DNA of 64,000 nucleotides, from positions 1-64,000 of the forward strand of contig JAJDUG010000027.1 in NCBI GenBank assembly GCA_022826755.1, given 5' to 3'. Source of the DNA: Acidobacteriota bacterium. Its GTDB lineage: Bacteria; Acidobacteriota; Terriglobia; Versatilivoradales; Versatilivoraceae. The translations under genes and the position numbers were made by a program. Below the pieces are notes generated by a model. The model saw nothing but the letters and a program-made list of their open reading frames with translations, was not told the origin of the DNA and did no database searches. Of this stretch, positions 48,123 to 57,315 are shown piece after piece (positions within the stretch are counted from its first letter, which is position 1; each line of letters begins with the position of its first letter).

Positions 48123-49143
48123 ACGGAACGAACTCCTCGGCCGGGGCGTCGAAAAAGGAGGGGTCGATGACAATGTGGTGCTCGAGCTTCATTTGCCGAT
48201 ACCGGGCTTCCAGCTTCTCATTTCGGATGCGCCCCTCGATCTCCGGTTGAGCTTCGGCCAGGCTGATCTTCCTCTTCTCCTCCAGCTTCAACAGAGCAAA
48301 GCCCATGGGCGTTCTCGCGATCGGGCTGAGATCGCCCACCTCCAGGCTGAACAGCAGCTCGACCTCGGGAGGAGTCACCAGGGTCTTGTTGGGTAGTCCG
48401 CGGCGCACCACACCCGTGTCTCCGCCGACGCCCGAAGTCAGCGGATCCTCCGAGTGCCTGGCGGCCATCTCCTCGAAGTCCGCCCCCTCCTGAATATCCC
48501 TGCGCAGTTTTTCGGCCTTGGCCCTGGCTTCCTCGTCGGACAGGGTTTGGTCCTTCGGTCTGTTGTCGCCGAAGAAATTGTTGGAGGCTTCCGAACGGAT
48601 GACCAGCCGGCGGCCTCTCACCATGTCATAGCTGTCCGCATTTTTCCGGTAAGTGCCCTCGATCTCCTCGGCCGAGACCGCCATTTCTCCCTTCAACTCC
48701 TTTTCCGCCACTCCCCGGAGCAGGCTCTCCTTGAAGAGTTGCAGAACCAGTTTCCGGTCTTCGTCATTTTCGATCGGCAGTCCCCTCACCTGGTTTTTTT
48801 CCAGGTTGGCCTGAAACCTTTGGAGAGTCTGCTCGACTTCCGGGCGAGCGTCCCAGCCGCGCTTGCCCGCTTCCCGGCTAAAGAGCTTGGAGCGGACGAT
48901 GTAGTCGGCAAATGCCTCTTTTCCCGAGGGTTGCGAGAAAAGGGAGCGCTGCCGCGGCGGAAGCAGCCGCAGCATGTTGTCCACTTGCGCCCGGGTCAGC
49001 GTTTCGTCTCCGATGGTGACAATGGCCCTGTCGGCGGCAGTGGCGGACTCGCCCTCCGGCTGTCCAGGGACAGGAGTGCCGGGAGCGAGGCCCAACAGGA
49101 GAGTGAGAGATGCGAAAACAGTTTGGGTCGATAGGTTCAGCAT
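48106..49143 (-). CDS. Exported parvulin-type peptidyl-prolyl isomerase
   Basis: Periplasmic foldase of the SurA/PpiC/PrsA group, 345 residues. It has a signal peptide (FASLTLLLGLAPGTPVPG), an N-terminal helical chaperone domain (SurA_N-like, residues 30-170) and a PpiC domain with ADFEEMAARHSEDP, GGDTGVVRRG and TPMGFALLKLEEKR. It probably assists folding of secreted or outer-membrane proteins. ATG 49143 is favoured over 49164, which would overlap the stop of threonine synthase. The two genes are co-oriented and 20 nt apart. Confidence 0.9.
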   Translation of the reverse strand: MLNLSTQTVFASLTLLLGLAPGTPVPGQPEGESATAADRAIVTIGDETLTRAQVDNMLRLLPPRQRSLFSQPSGKEAFADYIVRSKLFSREAGKRGWDARPEVEQTLQRFQANLEKNQVRGLPIENDEDRKLVLQLFKESLLRGVAEKELKGEMAVSAEEIEGTYRKNADSYDMVRGRRLVIRSEASNNFFGDNRPKDQTLSDEEARAKAEKLRRDIQEGADFEEMAARHSEDPLTSGVGGDTGVVRRGLPNKTLVTPPEVELLFSLEVGDLSPIARTPMGFALLKLEEKRKISLAEAQPEIEGRIRNEKLEARYRQMKLEHHIVIDPSFFDAPAEEFVPFKEEE

Positions 49144-49163
49144 GGTTCCTCTCTGGCGTGACA

Positions 49164-50492
49164 CTACAGATTCAGGATCTTCAGGATCTCTTCCTTGTCG
49201 GCTCTGACCTTGATGGGCGCATTGGCAAAGGTGGAGCGCACCTTGTGCTTTTTCTCAAGCAGCTCGTTTCTGTAGGTTGCCTCTTCGTAGAGGGAATCCT
49301 GATGGTAGTTGGTGGCATAGTCGGGATCCTTGAGCAGATTGCCGGTCAAGACCGCCACCACCTCTTCCTCGGGATCGATTTCCCCGGTCCGGATCAGTTT
49401 CTTGATTCCGGCCACGGTGGTGGCGGAGGCGGGTTCGCAGCCGATGCCGTCCCTGCCGATCATGGCCTTGGCGTCGGCGATGTCCTGCTCGCTGACAAAA
49501 TCGCACCATCCCTGCGTCCAGTCCATGGCCCGGACCGCTTTCTTCCAAGAGACCGGATTGCCGATCTTGATGGCGGTAGCCAGGGTGTGGGCCTCCACGG
49601 GCACCAGCCTGGGGGAGTGGTCGATCAGCGTCTGGTAGAGAGGGTTGGCCCTTTGAGCCTGGATGATGGTGACCATGGGCATCTTGCGGATGAAGCCCAA
49701 ATCGTGCAATTCCTTGATGGCTTTGCCGAAGGAGGCGCTGTTGCCGAGGTTTCCCCCCGGGACCACCACCCGGTCGGGCACTTCCCAGTCGCGCTGGCAC
49801 AGCATCTCGATGATGATGGCTTTTTGTCCTTCCAGTCGAAAGGGGTTGATCGAATTCAGCAGGTAGACGTCGGTCTCCTGGGTGATCTCCTTCACCAGCT
49901 TCATGGATTCATCGAAGTCTCCCTCCAACTGCAAGGTCAACGCTCCGTAGTCCAGGCTTTGGGCCAGCTTTCCGAAAGCGATCTGCTGGTCGGGGATGAA
50001 GATCACGGCCTTCATGCCGGCGCGAGCCGCATAGGCGGCCATGGAGGCCGAGGTGTTTCCCGTGCTGGCGCAGGCCACCATTCTGGATCTCAGGAGCTTG
50101 GCCTGGGTGACTCCGGCGGTCATGCCGTTGTCCTTGAAGGACCCTGTGGGATTCAGTCCCTGGTGCTTGAGGTGCAACTGCTTCAGCCCCACGTATTCCG
50201 CGCAGTGTGGCGCCGAGTAGATGGGAGTGTTCCCCTCCTGCATCGACACCACCTTGGAATAGTCGCCACAGAATGGCAGCAGTTCCCGATATCTCCAGAC
50301 GCCGCTGAGGTCGAGGAAATGGTTGGAGAGGCGCCGCTGCCGGAAGAGATGCTTGACCCTCTCAGGATCTTCGAGCTGGAAGTCGTAGACCACGTCCATC
50401 AGGCCTCCGCAAGGCGGACAGACATATGCCTTCGACATGACGGGAATCACTTTGCGGCAGTTTTCCTCAATGCACTTCAGAAAGGCGGCCAT
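49164..50492 (-). CDS. thrC: Threonine synthase
   Basis: PLP enzyme converting O-phosphohomoserine to threonine, 442 residues, fold type II. Schiff-base Lys120 is in NPTGSFKDNG, and the cofactor phosphate loop is PGGNLGNSASFGKA. Four N-terminal Cys (C7, C12, C25, C28) suggest a small zinc ribbon, seen in some branches of the family. ATG 50492. It lies upstream of the parvulin gene on the same strand; repeat copy 5 separates it from tsaD. Confidence 0.93.
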   Translation of the reverse strand: MAAFLKCIEENCRKVIPVMSKAYVCPPCGGLMDVVYDFQLEDPERVKHLFRQRRLSNHFLDLSGVWRYRELLPFCGDYSKVVSMQEGNTPIYSAPHCAEYVGLKQLHLKHQGLNPTGSFKDNGMTAGVTQAKLLRSRMVACASTGNTSASMAAYAARAGMKAVIFIPDQQIAFGKLAQSLDYGALTLQLEGDFDESMKLVKEITQETDVYLLNSINPFRLEGQKAIIIEMLCQRDWEVPDRVVVPGGNLGNSASFGKAIKELHDLGFIRKMPMVTIIQAQRANPLYQTLIDHSPRLVPVEAHTLATAIKIGNPVSWKKAVRAMDWTQGWCDFVSEQDIADAKAMIGRDGIGCEPASATTVAGIKKLIRTGEIDPEEEVVAVLTGNLLKDPDYATNYHQDSLYEEATYRNELLEKKHKVRSTFANAPIKVRADKEEILKILNL

Positions 50493-50532
50493 GAGCCGAA
50501 TCTACTGAAATCGAATGGAAAACTCAATGGCA

Positions 50533-50710
50533 TTCAGGTTAGCCCCCACCCCCACGACGGGCGGAACATTCGAGAGAGAAACAGGGGACCCGGATGGCCT
50601 ATCGGGAGCACGGAAAGGTTCCGGTTCCCCTCGGCGTCTCGCTTCGTGTGTCTTGGGCGTCCTTCGTGTGTCTTCGTGGATAACTCTTTTTTCTGTTGTT
50701 TCAGGTTAGC
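50533..50710 (+). repeat. Dispersed intergenic repeat, copy 5 (178 bp, shortest)
   Basis: Bounded by the identical 11-mer TTCAGGTTAGC at 50533-50543 and 50700-50710. After the left end come the GC hairpin region (CCACGACGGGCGG), ATTCGAGAG and GGCCTATCGGGAGCACGG, then CTTCGTG words, TGGATAACTCTTTTTT and the right end. It lacks the ATTCGTG module and long middle of copies 2-4. The right terminus contains the last codons and the TGA of tsaD read on the minus strand. Confidence 0.88.
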
Positions 50711-51792
50711 TTCAAGCGGGCGTCGGCGTTGATTCTCAGATCGGCAAACTGTTGCTTCAAGAGCTTGGGATGACCTGCCGCCGCAATCATGGCGGCGTTG
50801 TCGGTAGAGAGGATGGGGGTCGGAAAGTAAACCGGCAAGCGACGCTCCGCGAAGAGATTCTGCAAGTGTTTGCGAAGAGCTCGATTGCAGGCGACGCCTC
50901 CGGAGACCATGATGGAACGGGGCGGGTAGTCGCGACTGGCTTCGAGCAACGTCTTTCCAAGGATCCTGATGGCGGTGTGCTGGAAACTGGCGGCCAGGTC
51001 GAGCACGGGCTGGGGTACGGCCTCTTCGCTCTCCCAATTCCTGACGGACAGTTCCCGGCTGAGGTGTTTTTGGGTGTAGCGCAGGACCGCGGTCTTGATT
51101 CCGGAAAAGCTGAAGTCCAGCTTGCCGTTGTCGATACGAGGGATGGGCAGCTTGACCGCATGGGGGTCTCCCCGCCGGGCCAGGCGCTCGATGACGGCTC
51201 CGCCGGGATAGCCGAGGCCGAGGAGCTTGGCGACCTTGTCGAAAGCTTCTCCGGCCGCATCGTCACGGGTCCGTCCCAGGAGCCTGTAGCCGGCCTCTTC
51301 CCGGACCCCAAGACCCAGGCCGTCTATCCAATACAGGCTGGTGTGTCCTCCCGAGACAACCAGCGCCAGGGCGGGGAGGAGTCCTGTCAGGTCTGCCGTC
51401 TCCGCGTGCCGTGGTTCCTGCCAGAGGGTCAGGGGAACCGAGAAAATATGTCCCTCCAGGTGATGCACGGCGACCATCGGAAGATTGAGGCTGAAACACA
51501 GGGCCTTGGCGTAATTGATTCCCACCAGGAGTGAGCCGACCAGCCCGGGGCCCTGGGTAACCGCCACGCCCTCCAGATCCCGATGTCCGATTCCGGCTTC
51601 CCCCAGAGCTGCCTTGACGACCGGTGAAACGTTCTCGAGGTGCCGCCGCGAAGCCAACTCGGGGACCACGCCTCCATATCGCTTGTGAACGTCCTCTTGC
51701 GATGCCACCACATTGGAGAGGATTCGGCTGCCGTTCTCCAGGACGGAGGCTGCCGTTTCATCGCAGGAAGATTCAATGCCAAGGGTCAACAT
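50701..51792 (-). CDS. tsaD: tRNA N6-adenosine threonylcarbamoyltransferase
   Basis: Catalytic subunit for t6A37 modification of ANN-decoding tRNAs, 363 residues of the ASKHA fold. The N-terminal IESSCDETAASVL and metal-binding HHLEGHIFS are diagnostic; GTDNAA-type C-terminal segment appears as LSTDNAAMIAA. ATG 51792. Its last codons and stop fall in the end of repeat copy 5, so the exact C-terminus may have been set by the repeat. Divergent from rpmB. Confidence 0.96.
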   Translation of the reverse strand: MLTLGIESSCDETAASVLENGSRILSNVVASQEDVHKRYGGVVPELASRRHLENVSPVVKAALGEAGIGHRDLEGVAVTQGPGLVGSLLVGINYAKALCFSLNLPMVAVHHLEGHIFSVPLTLWQEPRHAETADLTGLLPALALVVSGGHTSLYWIDGLGLGVREEAGYRLLGRTRDDAAGEAFDKVAKLLGLGYPGGAVIERLARRGDPHAVKLPIPRIDNGKLDFSFSGIKTAVLRYTQKHLSRELSVRNWESEEAVPQPVLDLAASFQHTAIRILGKTLLEASRDYPPRSIMVSGGVACNRALRKHLQNLFAERRLPVYFPTPILSTDNAAMIAAAGHPKLLKQQFADLRINADARLKLT

Positions 51793-51826
51793 GCAGTGTC
51801 CTGTCCCGGAAACAGGGTCGCCACAT

Positions 51827-51855
51827 TTGACCCTCCCGGGGGCTTTTGCTATCCT
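51827..51855 (+). promoter_or_regulatory. Sigma-70-type promoter for rpmB
   Basis: TTGACC (51827-51832), 17-nt spacer and TATCCT (51850-51855), 35 nt before the rpmB ATG, which has AAGGAGG in front. This is the best promoter match noticed in the window. Confidence 0.6.
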
Positions 51856-51890
51856 CTCGGATTCGCAATCTGGTTTGAAGGAGGCTTGTC

Positions 51891-52082
51891 ATGGCTGCCC
51901 GGTGTGAACTCTGTGGAAAGGGTCCGATGTTTGGGAATAACGTCAGCCACGCCAACAACGCGACCAAGAGACGATGGAACCCCAACCTGCACCGCGTGCG
52001 GTTGGTCATTGACGGGAGGCGCAGGCGAGCTCGAGTGTGTGCTGCCTGCATTCGGTCCGGGCGTGTTGTGAAGGCTCATTGA
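51891..52082 (+). CDS. rpmB: 50S ribosomal protein L28, zinc-binding form
   Basis: Ribosomal large-subunit protein, 63 residues. [20 protein letters not shown] is the family start. Two Cys pairs (C5-x2-C8 and C50-x2-C53) mark the zinc-containing C+ form, which in some bacteria has a zinc-free paralogue. It stands alone between tsaD and ridA, without rpmG beside it. Confidence 0.97.
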   Translation: MAARCELCGKGPMFGNNVSHANNATKRRWNPNLHRVRLVIDGRRRRARVCAACIRSGRVVKAH

Positions 52083-52113
52083 GCTGCCGATCGGCTCCCC
52101 TTTGAGGGGGCAG

Positions 52114-52500
52114 TCACCCCACCACCGCCAGGGCTTCGACCTCCACCAGGGCCCCCTTGGGCAGCGAGGAAACGCCAACCGTAGCCCGGGCCGGAAGACT
52201 TTCACCGAAGAATTTCCCGTAGACCTTGTTTACCCGCGGAAACTCCTCCATGTCGGTCAGGTAAATGGTGGTTTTGACGACCTGATCCAGTGAACCGCCC
52301 GCGGCCCGCAGGACTCCCTCCAGATTCCTCAAGACCCGCTCGGTCTGCGCCTCGATATCTCCCGGGACCAATTCGCCGGTTTGAGGGTCCAGCCCGATCT
52401 GCCCGGAAAGAAAAAGGAATTCGGATGCCCTGGCTCTGACCCCTTGGGAGTAGGGGCCGATGGCGTCGGGCGCGTCGCCGGTATGTATGGTGGTTTTCAT
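52114..52500 (-). CDS. ridA: RidA-family enamine/imine deaminase
   Basis: Removes reactive 2-aminoacrylate-type intermediates formed by PLP enzymes, 128 residues. The substrate-binding Arg lies in LPARATVGVSSLP, and the C-terminal EVEALAVV is typical. Last gene of pabB-rel-ridA, 20 nt after rel. The near neighbour PabB feeds a PLP lyase (PabC), so a protective role is plausible but inferred. Confidence 0.93.
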   Translation of the reverse strand: MKTTIHTGDAPDAIGPYSQGVRARASEFLFLSGQIGLDPQTGELVPGDIEAQTERVLRNLEGVLRAAGGSLDQVVKTTIYLTDMEEFPRVNKVYGKFFGESLPARATVGVSSLPKGALVEVEALAVVG

Positions 52501-52520
52501 GGTTCCCTCTCAAGCCGGGA

Positions 52521-54674
52521 CTATCGCCAGACGATCTCGTAGACGCCCTTGATCTTCTTGATCGAATGGACGGCCTTCTCCAGGTGCTTGAGGTCGCTGA
52601 TTTCGATGGTGACGTGAATGAGTCCCTGGCGGTCCTCGAAGGTCTGAGCTTCGATATTCTTGATGTTGGTCTTGATGTCGGAGATGCGGGAAGTGATCTC
52701 CGCCAGCATCCCCTGCCTGTCGTCTACCGAGATGGAAAGCTTGACGGCATAGATCCCTCCAACCGTTCCGGTCCACGAAACATCGATCTTGCGATCGGCT
52801 TCATAGAGAAGGTTGCCCACGTTGGCGCAGCGCTTGGCATGGACGGCGACTCCCTTGCCCCGGGTGATGTAGCCGACGATGGGCTCGCCGCGAATCGGGT
52901 TGCAGCACTTGGCCCGATAGACTAGAAGCCCATCGATGTCCTTGACCTTGAGAGACCCGTCCGAAGACAGCCCGAGAACTTTCTTGACGGCCGAGGTGAA
53001 CTTGCCGGGCTTGTCCTTTTGCGCCCGGTTCAACTGGCCCGGCGGCACCAGCTTGCTCAGGAGCAATTGCCCGGAGATCTTGCCGAAGCCCAATGCGGAG
53101 TAGATGCTCTCCATCTTGTCGCACCGGTAGGGCCGGGCGGCCGCCAGTAGGGTTCCATCTTCCATGTGCTTCTTCAAGTTGAGCTTGAGTCGCTTGGCCT
53201 CCTTTTCCAGGATGCGCTTGCCCAGCTCTATGGCGCGTTCTCTGCGATTGACGTTCAGAAAGTGCCTGATCTTGTTTCGTGCCCGCGAGGTCTTGACGAA
53301 GGACAACCAGTCCCGGCTGGGCACGTGGCCGGTTTGTGTCTGGATCTCAACGATGTCGCCGTTCTTGAGTCGAGATCTGAGGGGCACGATGCGGCCGTTC
53401 ACCTTGGCTCCGACGCAACACGCCCCGACCTCGCTGTGGATGGCGTAGGCAAAGTCGACCGGGGTGGCGTCCCGGGGAAGAATGATCACCTTGCCCTTGG
53501 GAGTGAAGGCGTAAACCTCTTCGGGATAGAGATCGATCTTGAGGGTGCTCAGGAAGTCGCTGGGATCCTGCATCTCTTGCTGCCATTCCACCAGGTGGCG
53601 CAGCCAGAGGAAGCGCTGGTCGTCCTTTTTGTCCATACCCCGGCCCATTTTGTATTTCCAGTGGGCGGCAATCCCCTCCTCGGCAACCCGATGCATCTCG
53701 ACCGTGCGAATCTGCACCTCGAAGGGTTGTCCCTGGGGCCCAATGACCGAGGTGTGGATCGACTGGTACATGTTGGGTCGCGGGATGGCAATGAAGTCCT
53801 TGATTCGTCCCGGCACCGGTTGCCAGAGATTGTGAATGATGCCCAGAGCCGCGTAGCAGTCCTTCACCGAGCCGGTAATGATGCGCAAGGCAAGCAGGTC
53901 ATACACCTGCTCGATGGGAATTCGCTGGCGCTTGATTTTCTGATGGGTGCTGTAGATTCGCTTGATGCGGGATTCCAGGGTGCAGGGGATTTCGTGTTCC
54001 TGGAGTTGTTGGGTCAGCCTGTCCTTGATCTCCTCCAGCAAGTTTTGCCGAACCCTTCTTTTCTGCTCGATTTCCTGTCTGATCTGGCGATGTGCCTCAG
54101 GGTCCAGGGTGGCGAAGGCAAGATCCTCGAGCTCACCCCTGATCTTTCCCATGCCCAGGCGGTGAGCAATGGGGGCGTAGATTTCCATGGTCTCCTGGGC
54201 AATCCGCTGCCGTCTCTCCATCGGAAGGAATTCCAGGGTCCTCATATTGTGGAGCCTGTCGGCCAGCTTGACCAGGACGACTCGGATGTCGTCCACCATG
54301 GCCAGGAACATCTTGCGAAAATTCTCCGCCTGGCGGGCTTCCTTGGAGTAAAAGCGGAACTGGCTGATCTTGGTGAGCCCGTTGACGATGTTGGCAATGT
54401 CCTTGCCGAAATTCTCTTCGATCTCCTCCAGCGGAGCGACCGTGTCCTCCACGACGTCGTGCAGCAGTCCCACGCTGACACAACTGGCGTCGAGCTTCAT
54501 GTCGGCCAGGATATCGGCCACGGCCAGAGGATGGTTGAAGTAAGGCTCACCCGATTCACGGGACTGTCCATCGTGCTTTTTGGACGAAAAGCGATAGGCC
54601 TTCCTCAACACCTCCAGGTCGTCGGAAGGATGGGATCTCTCGACTTTGGCCAACACCTCGTCAAAGCGGATCAT
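52521..54674 (-). CDS. rel: Bifunctional (p)ppGpp synthetase/hydrolase
   Basis: Stringent-response enzyme of 717 residues. The hydrolase HD domain is intact (H72-D73-x-x-E76-D77). The synthetase domain has RIKRIYSTHQKIKRQ and YQSIHTSVIG. TGS (YAFTPKGKVIILPRDATPV), a zinc-finger/helical part and a C-terminal ACT domain follow. The intact HD motif supports two-way activity (Rel/SpoT type) rather than RelA. It lies 4 nt after pabB and is surely cotranscribed. Confidence 0.96.
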   Translation of the reverse strand: MIRFDEVLAKVERSHPSDDLEVLRKAYRFSSKKHDGQSRESGEPYFNHPLAVADILADMKLDASCVSVGLLHDVVEDTVAPLEEIEENFGKDIANIVNGLTKISQFRFYSKEARQAENFRKMFLAMVDDIRVVLVKLADRLHNMRTLEFLPMERRQRIAQETMEIYAPIAHRLGMGKIRGELEDLAFATLDPEAHRQIRQEIEQKRRVRQNLLEEIKDRLTQQLQEHEIPCTLESRIKRIYSTHQKIKRQRIPIEQVYDLLALRIITGSVKDCYAALGIIHNLWQPVPGRIKDFIAIPRPNMYQSIHTSVIGPQGQPFEVQIRTVEMHRVAEEGIAAHWKYKMGRGMDKKDDQRFLWLRHLVEWQQEMQDPSDFLSTLKIDLYPEEVYAFTPKGKVIILPRDATPVDFAYAIHSEVGACCVGAKVNGRIVPLRSRLKNGDIVEIQTQTGHVPSRDWLSFVKTSRARNKIRHFLNVNRRERAIELGKRILEKEAKRLKLNLKKHMEDGTLLAAARPYRCDKMESIYSALGFGKISGQLLLSKLVPPGQLNRAQKDKPGKFTSAVKKVLGLSSDGSLKVKDIDGLLVYRAKCCNPIRGEPIVGYITRGKGVAVHAKRCANVGNLLYEADRKIDVSWTGTVGGIYAVKLSISVDDRQGMLAEITSRISDIKTNIKNIEAQTFEDRQGLIHVTIEISDLKHLEKAVHSIKKIKGVYEIVWR

Positions 54675-54678
54675 GGCC

Positions 54679-56112
54679 CTAGTTTAAGGGAAAGGGTTCG
54701 CACAGATCCAGGGCTTCCAGGAAGGGGCGGGCCTTGTGGAGTGTTTCCAGGTATTCGTCATCCGCCCGGGAATCGGCCACGATGGCGCCACCCGTCGAGT
54801 AGCAGGCCCAACCGTCCTTCAGGATGAGTGTTCGAATGGCGATGTTGAGGTCGAGGTTTCCATCGAACGCCAGGTAGCCGATGCTTCCCGTGTAGACGCT
54901 CCGTGGGAGGGGCTCGAGTTCGTCGATGACCTGCATGGCGCGAACTTTGGGAGTCCCGGTGATGGATCCGCCGGGGAAGGTGGCCCGAACGAGATCTTCC
55001 AACCTGCAGTTCGGTCTCAGCCTGGCTTCGACGGTGGAGGTGAGGTGGTGGACGGTTGGAAAGGTCTCCAGGCGACGAAAATCGGAAACCCGTACCGTTC
55101 CGTAGCGGGCCATCCGTCCCAGGTCGTTGCGTTCCAGGTCCACGATCATGACATGCTCGGCGGCGTCCTTGGGACTCTGCAACAGAGCCTGCCGCAGTTG
55201 CTGGTCCTCTTCGGACGAGGCCCCGCGGGGCCGGGTTCCCTTAATGGGCCGAGTCTGAATCCGCCCCGGCCCGGGCCAGTAGCGCAGAAACCGCTCCGGG
55301 GAAAGACTGAGCACGGCCCAATGCCTCCCCTGGAGGTAGGCTCCGAAGGGCGAGGCCCCGGTCCGGCGCAGTTCCCGGTAGAGTTGCGGCGCCGTCAGGG
55401 AGCAGCGGCACCACAGTTGCTGCGACAGGTTGACCTGGTAGATCTCTCCATCGGCAATGTAGCGCTGGGCCTTTCTCACCGCCGCCGAGTAGTCTTCGTA
55501 GGCAAGGCTGCTCTTCCAGGTTTCCGGGCTCGGTTGCCGCGCACTGCACAACCTGGAGCGTTCAGGTTCGGCCTGCCGGATTCTGTCCAGAGTGGATTGC
55601 AACCGCTTTCCGGCCTGGGGTCGGTTGCGGACGATGGCCCAGGTCTGGTTCATGTCGTGGTCGTGGGCCAGCAGAGCGTCATAGAAGAAAAAGTGCAGTT
55701 CCGGCAGGCCCGGCTCCTCTTTGGAGCGGCGGGGAAAGGGTTCCATGAAGCGGCTCAACTCGTAGGAAAGGAACCCGATGGCGGCTCCGGTTCGGAAAGG
55801 CAGGTGGGAAAGGTGGCTCGCCGGTTCTTCCGTGGAAACGGCCTGGTCGCGGATCACGCGGGAGAGGATCTCAACCGGGTTGCCGTTCATGGGCTGGCGG
55901 GGATGCTCTCCGACCATCCGGACCGCCCCGCCCTGTGCCGTCACGGTCAGAAACGGTTCGCAGCCAAAGAAGGAGAATCTGCCAAAGGAGCCGTAACCGG
56001 GTCCGCTATCGAGCAGTGCTCCGCCGGGCTCGGCTGCCCGGACCAACTGCAGAGGGTCCCAGGAGAGGGAAACGGGTTCGATGTGGTAGGCGGGAGAGGC
56101 CACGGACGCCAA
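54679..56112 (-). CDS. pabB: Aminodeoxychorismate synthase component I
   Basis: Makes 4-amino-4-deoxychorismate for folate, 477 residues of the chorismate-utilising fold. The lysine in RPIKGTRPRG is the PabB signature (Ala in TrpE). PGGSITGTPKVRAM and the C-terminal IRTLIL ... STGGAIVADS motifs are complete. It heads the pabB-rel-ridA unit. PabA and PabC partners are not nearby. ATG 56112 lies 90 nt beyond the upstream reductase gene. Confidence 0.93.
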   Translation of the reverse strand: MASVASPAYHIEPVSLSWDPLQLVRAAEPGGALLDSGPGYGSFGRFSFFGCEPFLTVTAQGGAVRMVGEHPRQPMNGNPVEILSRVIRDQAVSTEEPASHLSHLPFRTGAAIGFLSYELSRFMEPFPRRSKEEPGLPELHFFFYDALLAHDHDMNQTWAIVRNRPQAGKRLQSTLDRIRQAEPERSRLCSARQPSPETWKSSLAYEDYSAAVRKAQRYIADGEIYQVNLSQQLWCRCSLTAPQLYRELRRTGASPFGAYLQGRHWAVLSLSPERFLRYWPGPGRIQTRPIKGTRPRGASSEEDQQLRQALLQSPKDAAEHVMIVDLERNDLGRMARYGTVRVSDFRRLETFPTVHHLTSTVEARLRPNCRLEDLVRATFPGGSITGTPKVRAMQVIDELEPLPRSVYTGSIGYLAFDGNLDLNIAIRTLILKDGWACYSTGGAIVADSRADDEYLETLHKARPFLEALDLCEPFPLN

Positions 56113-56202
56113 GCGGGTGGAGGAAAAAGGAGCTGCCCGGTACCGGGTCGAATGGAGGGACTGACGAGAATTGCCGCTTCGGGTGATCGGCTCTCGCTCG
56201 AT

Positions 56203-57075
56203 CTACCGGGCTTCGATTTCGTCGTAGTGTGTCCGGTCCTTGGTAATCCCCTTGGACCGGAGCACCTCTTCAACAAACTTGATCATGATCGGGGGACCCG
56301 CCAGATAGGCGTGAGCTCCCGTGGGTCCCTCGATGCGCTTGTCCAGGGGAATCTGGACGTAACCGGTCTCTCCCTCCCAGTTGTCTTCCTTTCGAGGATG
56401 GGACAGGGCGGGGATGTAGTGAAAGCGGGGCTTGCTCTTGTCCCAGGCAAGGAAGCGTTCGTGAAGGAAGAGGTCGCGCTTGCTTCGAACGCCGAAGAAA
56501 AAGTAGATCTCGTTGTTCTTGTCGAATTTCCTTTCGAAAAAATACTCCAGCAGGGAAACGAAGGGCGCCGCTCCCGAGCCTCCGGCCACGATGATGATGG
56601 GCTCGCCCGTGTCGGCGCGCAGGTAGAGATCTCCGGTGGGTTCGGTGATTTCGAGCACATCCCCGACTCTCAAGTGCTGGTGGACGAAGCTGGAGGCGAC
56701 CCCCGGGGGAACGTCCTTGCCGCGAGGGGGCCGTGCCCACTTGATGATCACATCGAACCGGGGCAGCTTGCTGGAGCTGGAGGCAAAGGAATAGGGACGA
56801 AGGACCTGTTGGTGATTGGTGCCGTACTTCCGGTTCCATTGCTTGAGGTAGTATTCCGGGATGTTGACAAAGACGTATTGACCGGGCGTGAAGGAGAACC
56901 CCGCCGACTCTTCCAACTCCAGTCCGACCCGGCGCACGTCATGGGTCAGGTCTTCGATCTTGACCACTTTGGCTCGATAGTCGAACTGGGCCTGAAGTGT
57001 CCCGACCAGTGCAATCGCCGTCACCGCGAGCACACCGGCCATCCGCTTGACTGTCCTTGGCATTCCGTTTTTCAT
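56203..57075 (-). CDS. Membrane-anchored or exported FAD/NAD(P)H oxidoreductase (NqrF-like diaphorase)
   Basis: Flavoprotein reductase of 290 residues. Residues 13-29 are a hydrophobic signal or anchor (GVLAVTAIALVGTLQA). FAD domain: RPYSFASSSS at 93-102. NAD(P) domain: VAGGSGAAPFVSLLEYF from about 164 and YLAGPPIM near the end, where most relatives have Cys before GPP but this one has Ala. The spacing recalls the NqrF reductase half without its 2Fe-2S domain. No other nqr genes are present. Start ATG 57075 follows a longer unlikely extension. The topology and electron acceptor are unknown. Confidence 0.8.
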   Translation of the reverse strand: MKNGMPRTVKRMAGVLAVTAIALVGTLQAQFDYRAKVVKIEDLTHDVRRVGLELEESAGFSFTPGQYVFVNIPEYYLKQWNRKYGTNHQQVLRPYSFASSSSKLPRFDVIIKWARPPRGKDVPPGVASSFVHQHLRVGDVLEITEPTGDLYLRADTGEPIIIVAGGSGAAPFVSLLEYFFERKFDKNNEIYFFFGVRSKRDLFLHERFLAWDKSKPRFHYIPALSHPRKEDNWEGETGYVQIPLDKRIEGPTGAHAYLAGPPIMIKFVEEVLRSKGITKDRTHYDEIEAR

Positions 57076-57315
57076 TCCTTGATCACCCGGGAGGCTTTGG
57101 TTTGGGGAGAGTCGATCTCCCTGTGGGATTGAACACCTGTCGGTTCGATCTTCGAAAGGGGCTGGCGGGCCGCGTGGTCCGAGCGTGAAGTCCGCCGGCA
57201 TCTCCGCCACCTGCTGAGGTTCAGGCTACTGTGATCCTGGAAGCGAGTCAAGCCGTTATGGTTTAAACTGTTGGCTCCAAACCGTTGACCGATTCAACCG
57301 CCGCCGGGGGTGCCG

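Noticed and set aside
50533-50710. Integron-like attC site, because of direct terminal words including GGTTAGC
   Set aside because: The words do not match the GTTRRRY/RYYYAAC cores, other copies have GGCAAGC, and no integrase or cassettes are present.
54736-57132. 798-codon open frame antisense to pabB and the flavoreductase
   Set aside because: Spans two well-supported minus-strand genes and the gap between them; composition is typical of antisense reading in GC-rich DNA.
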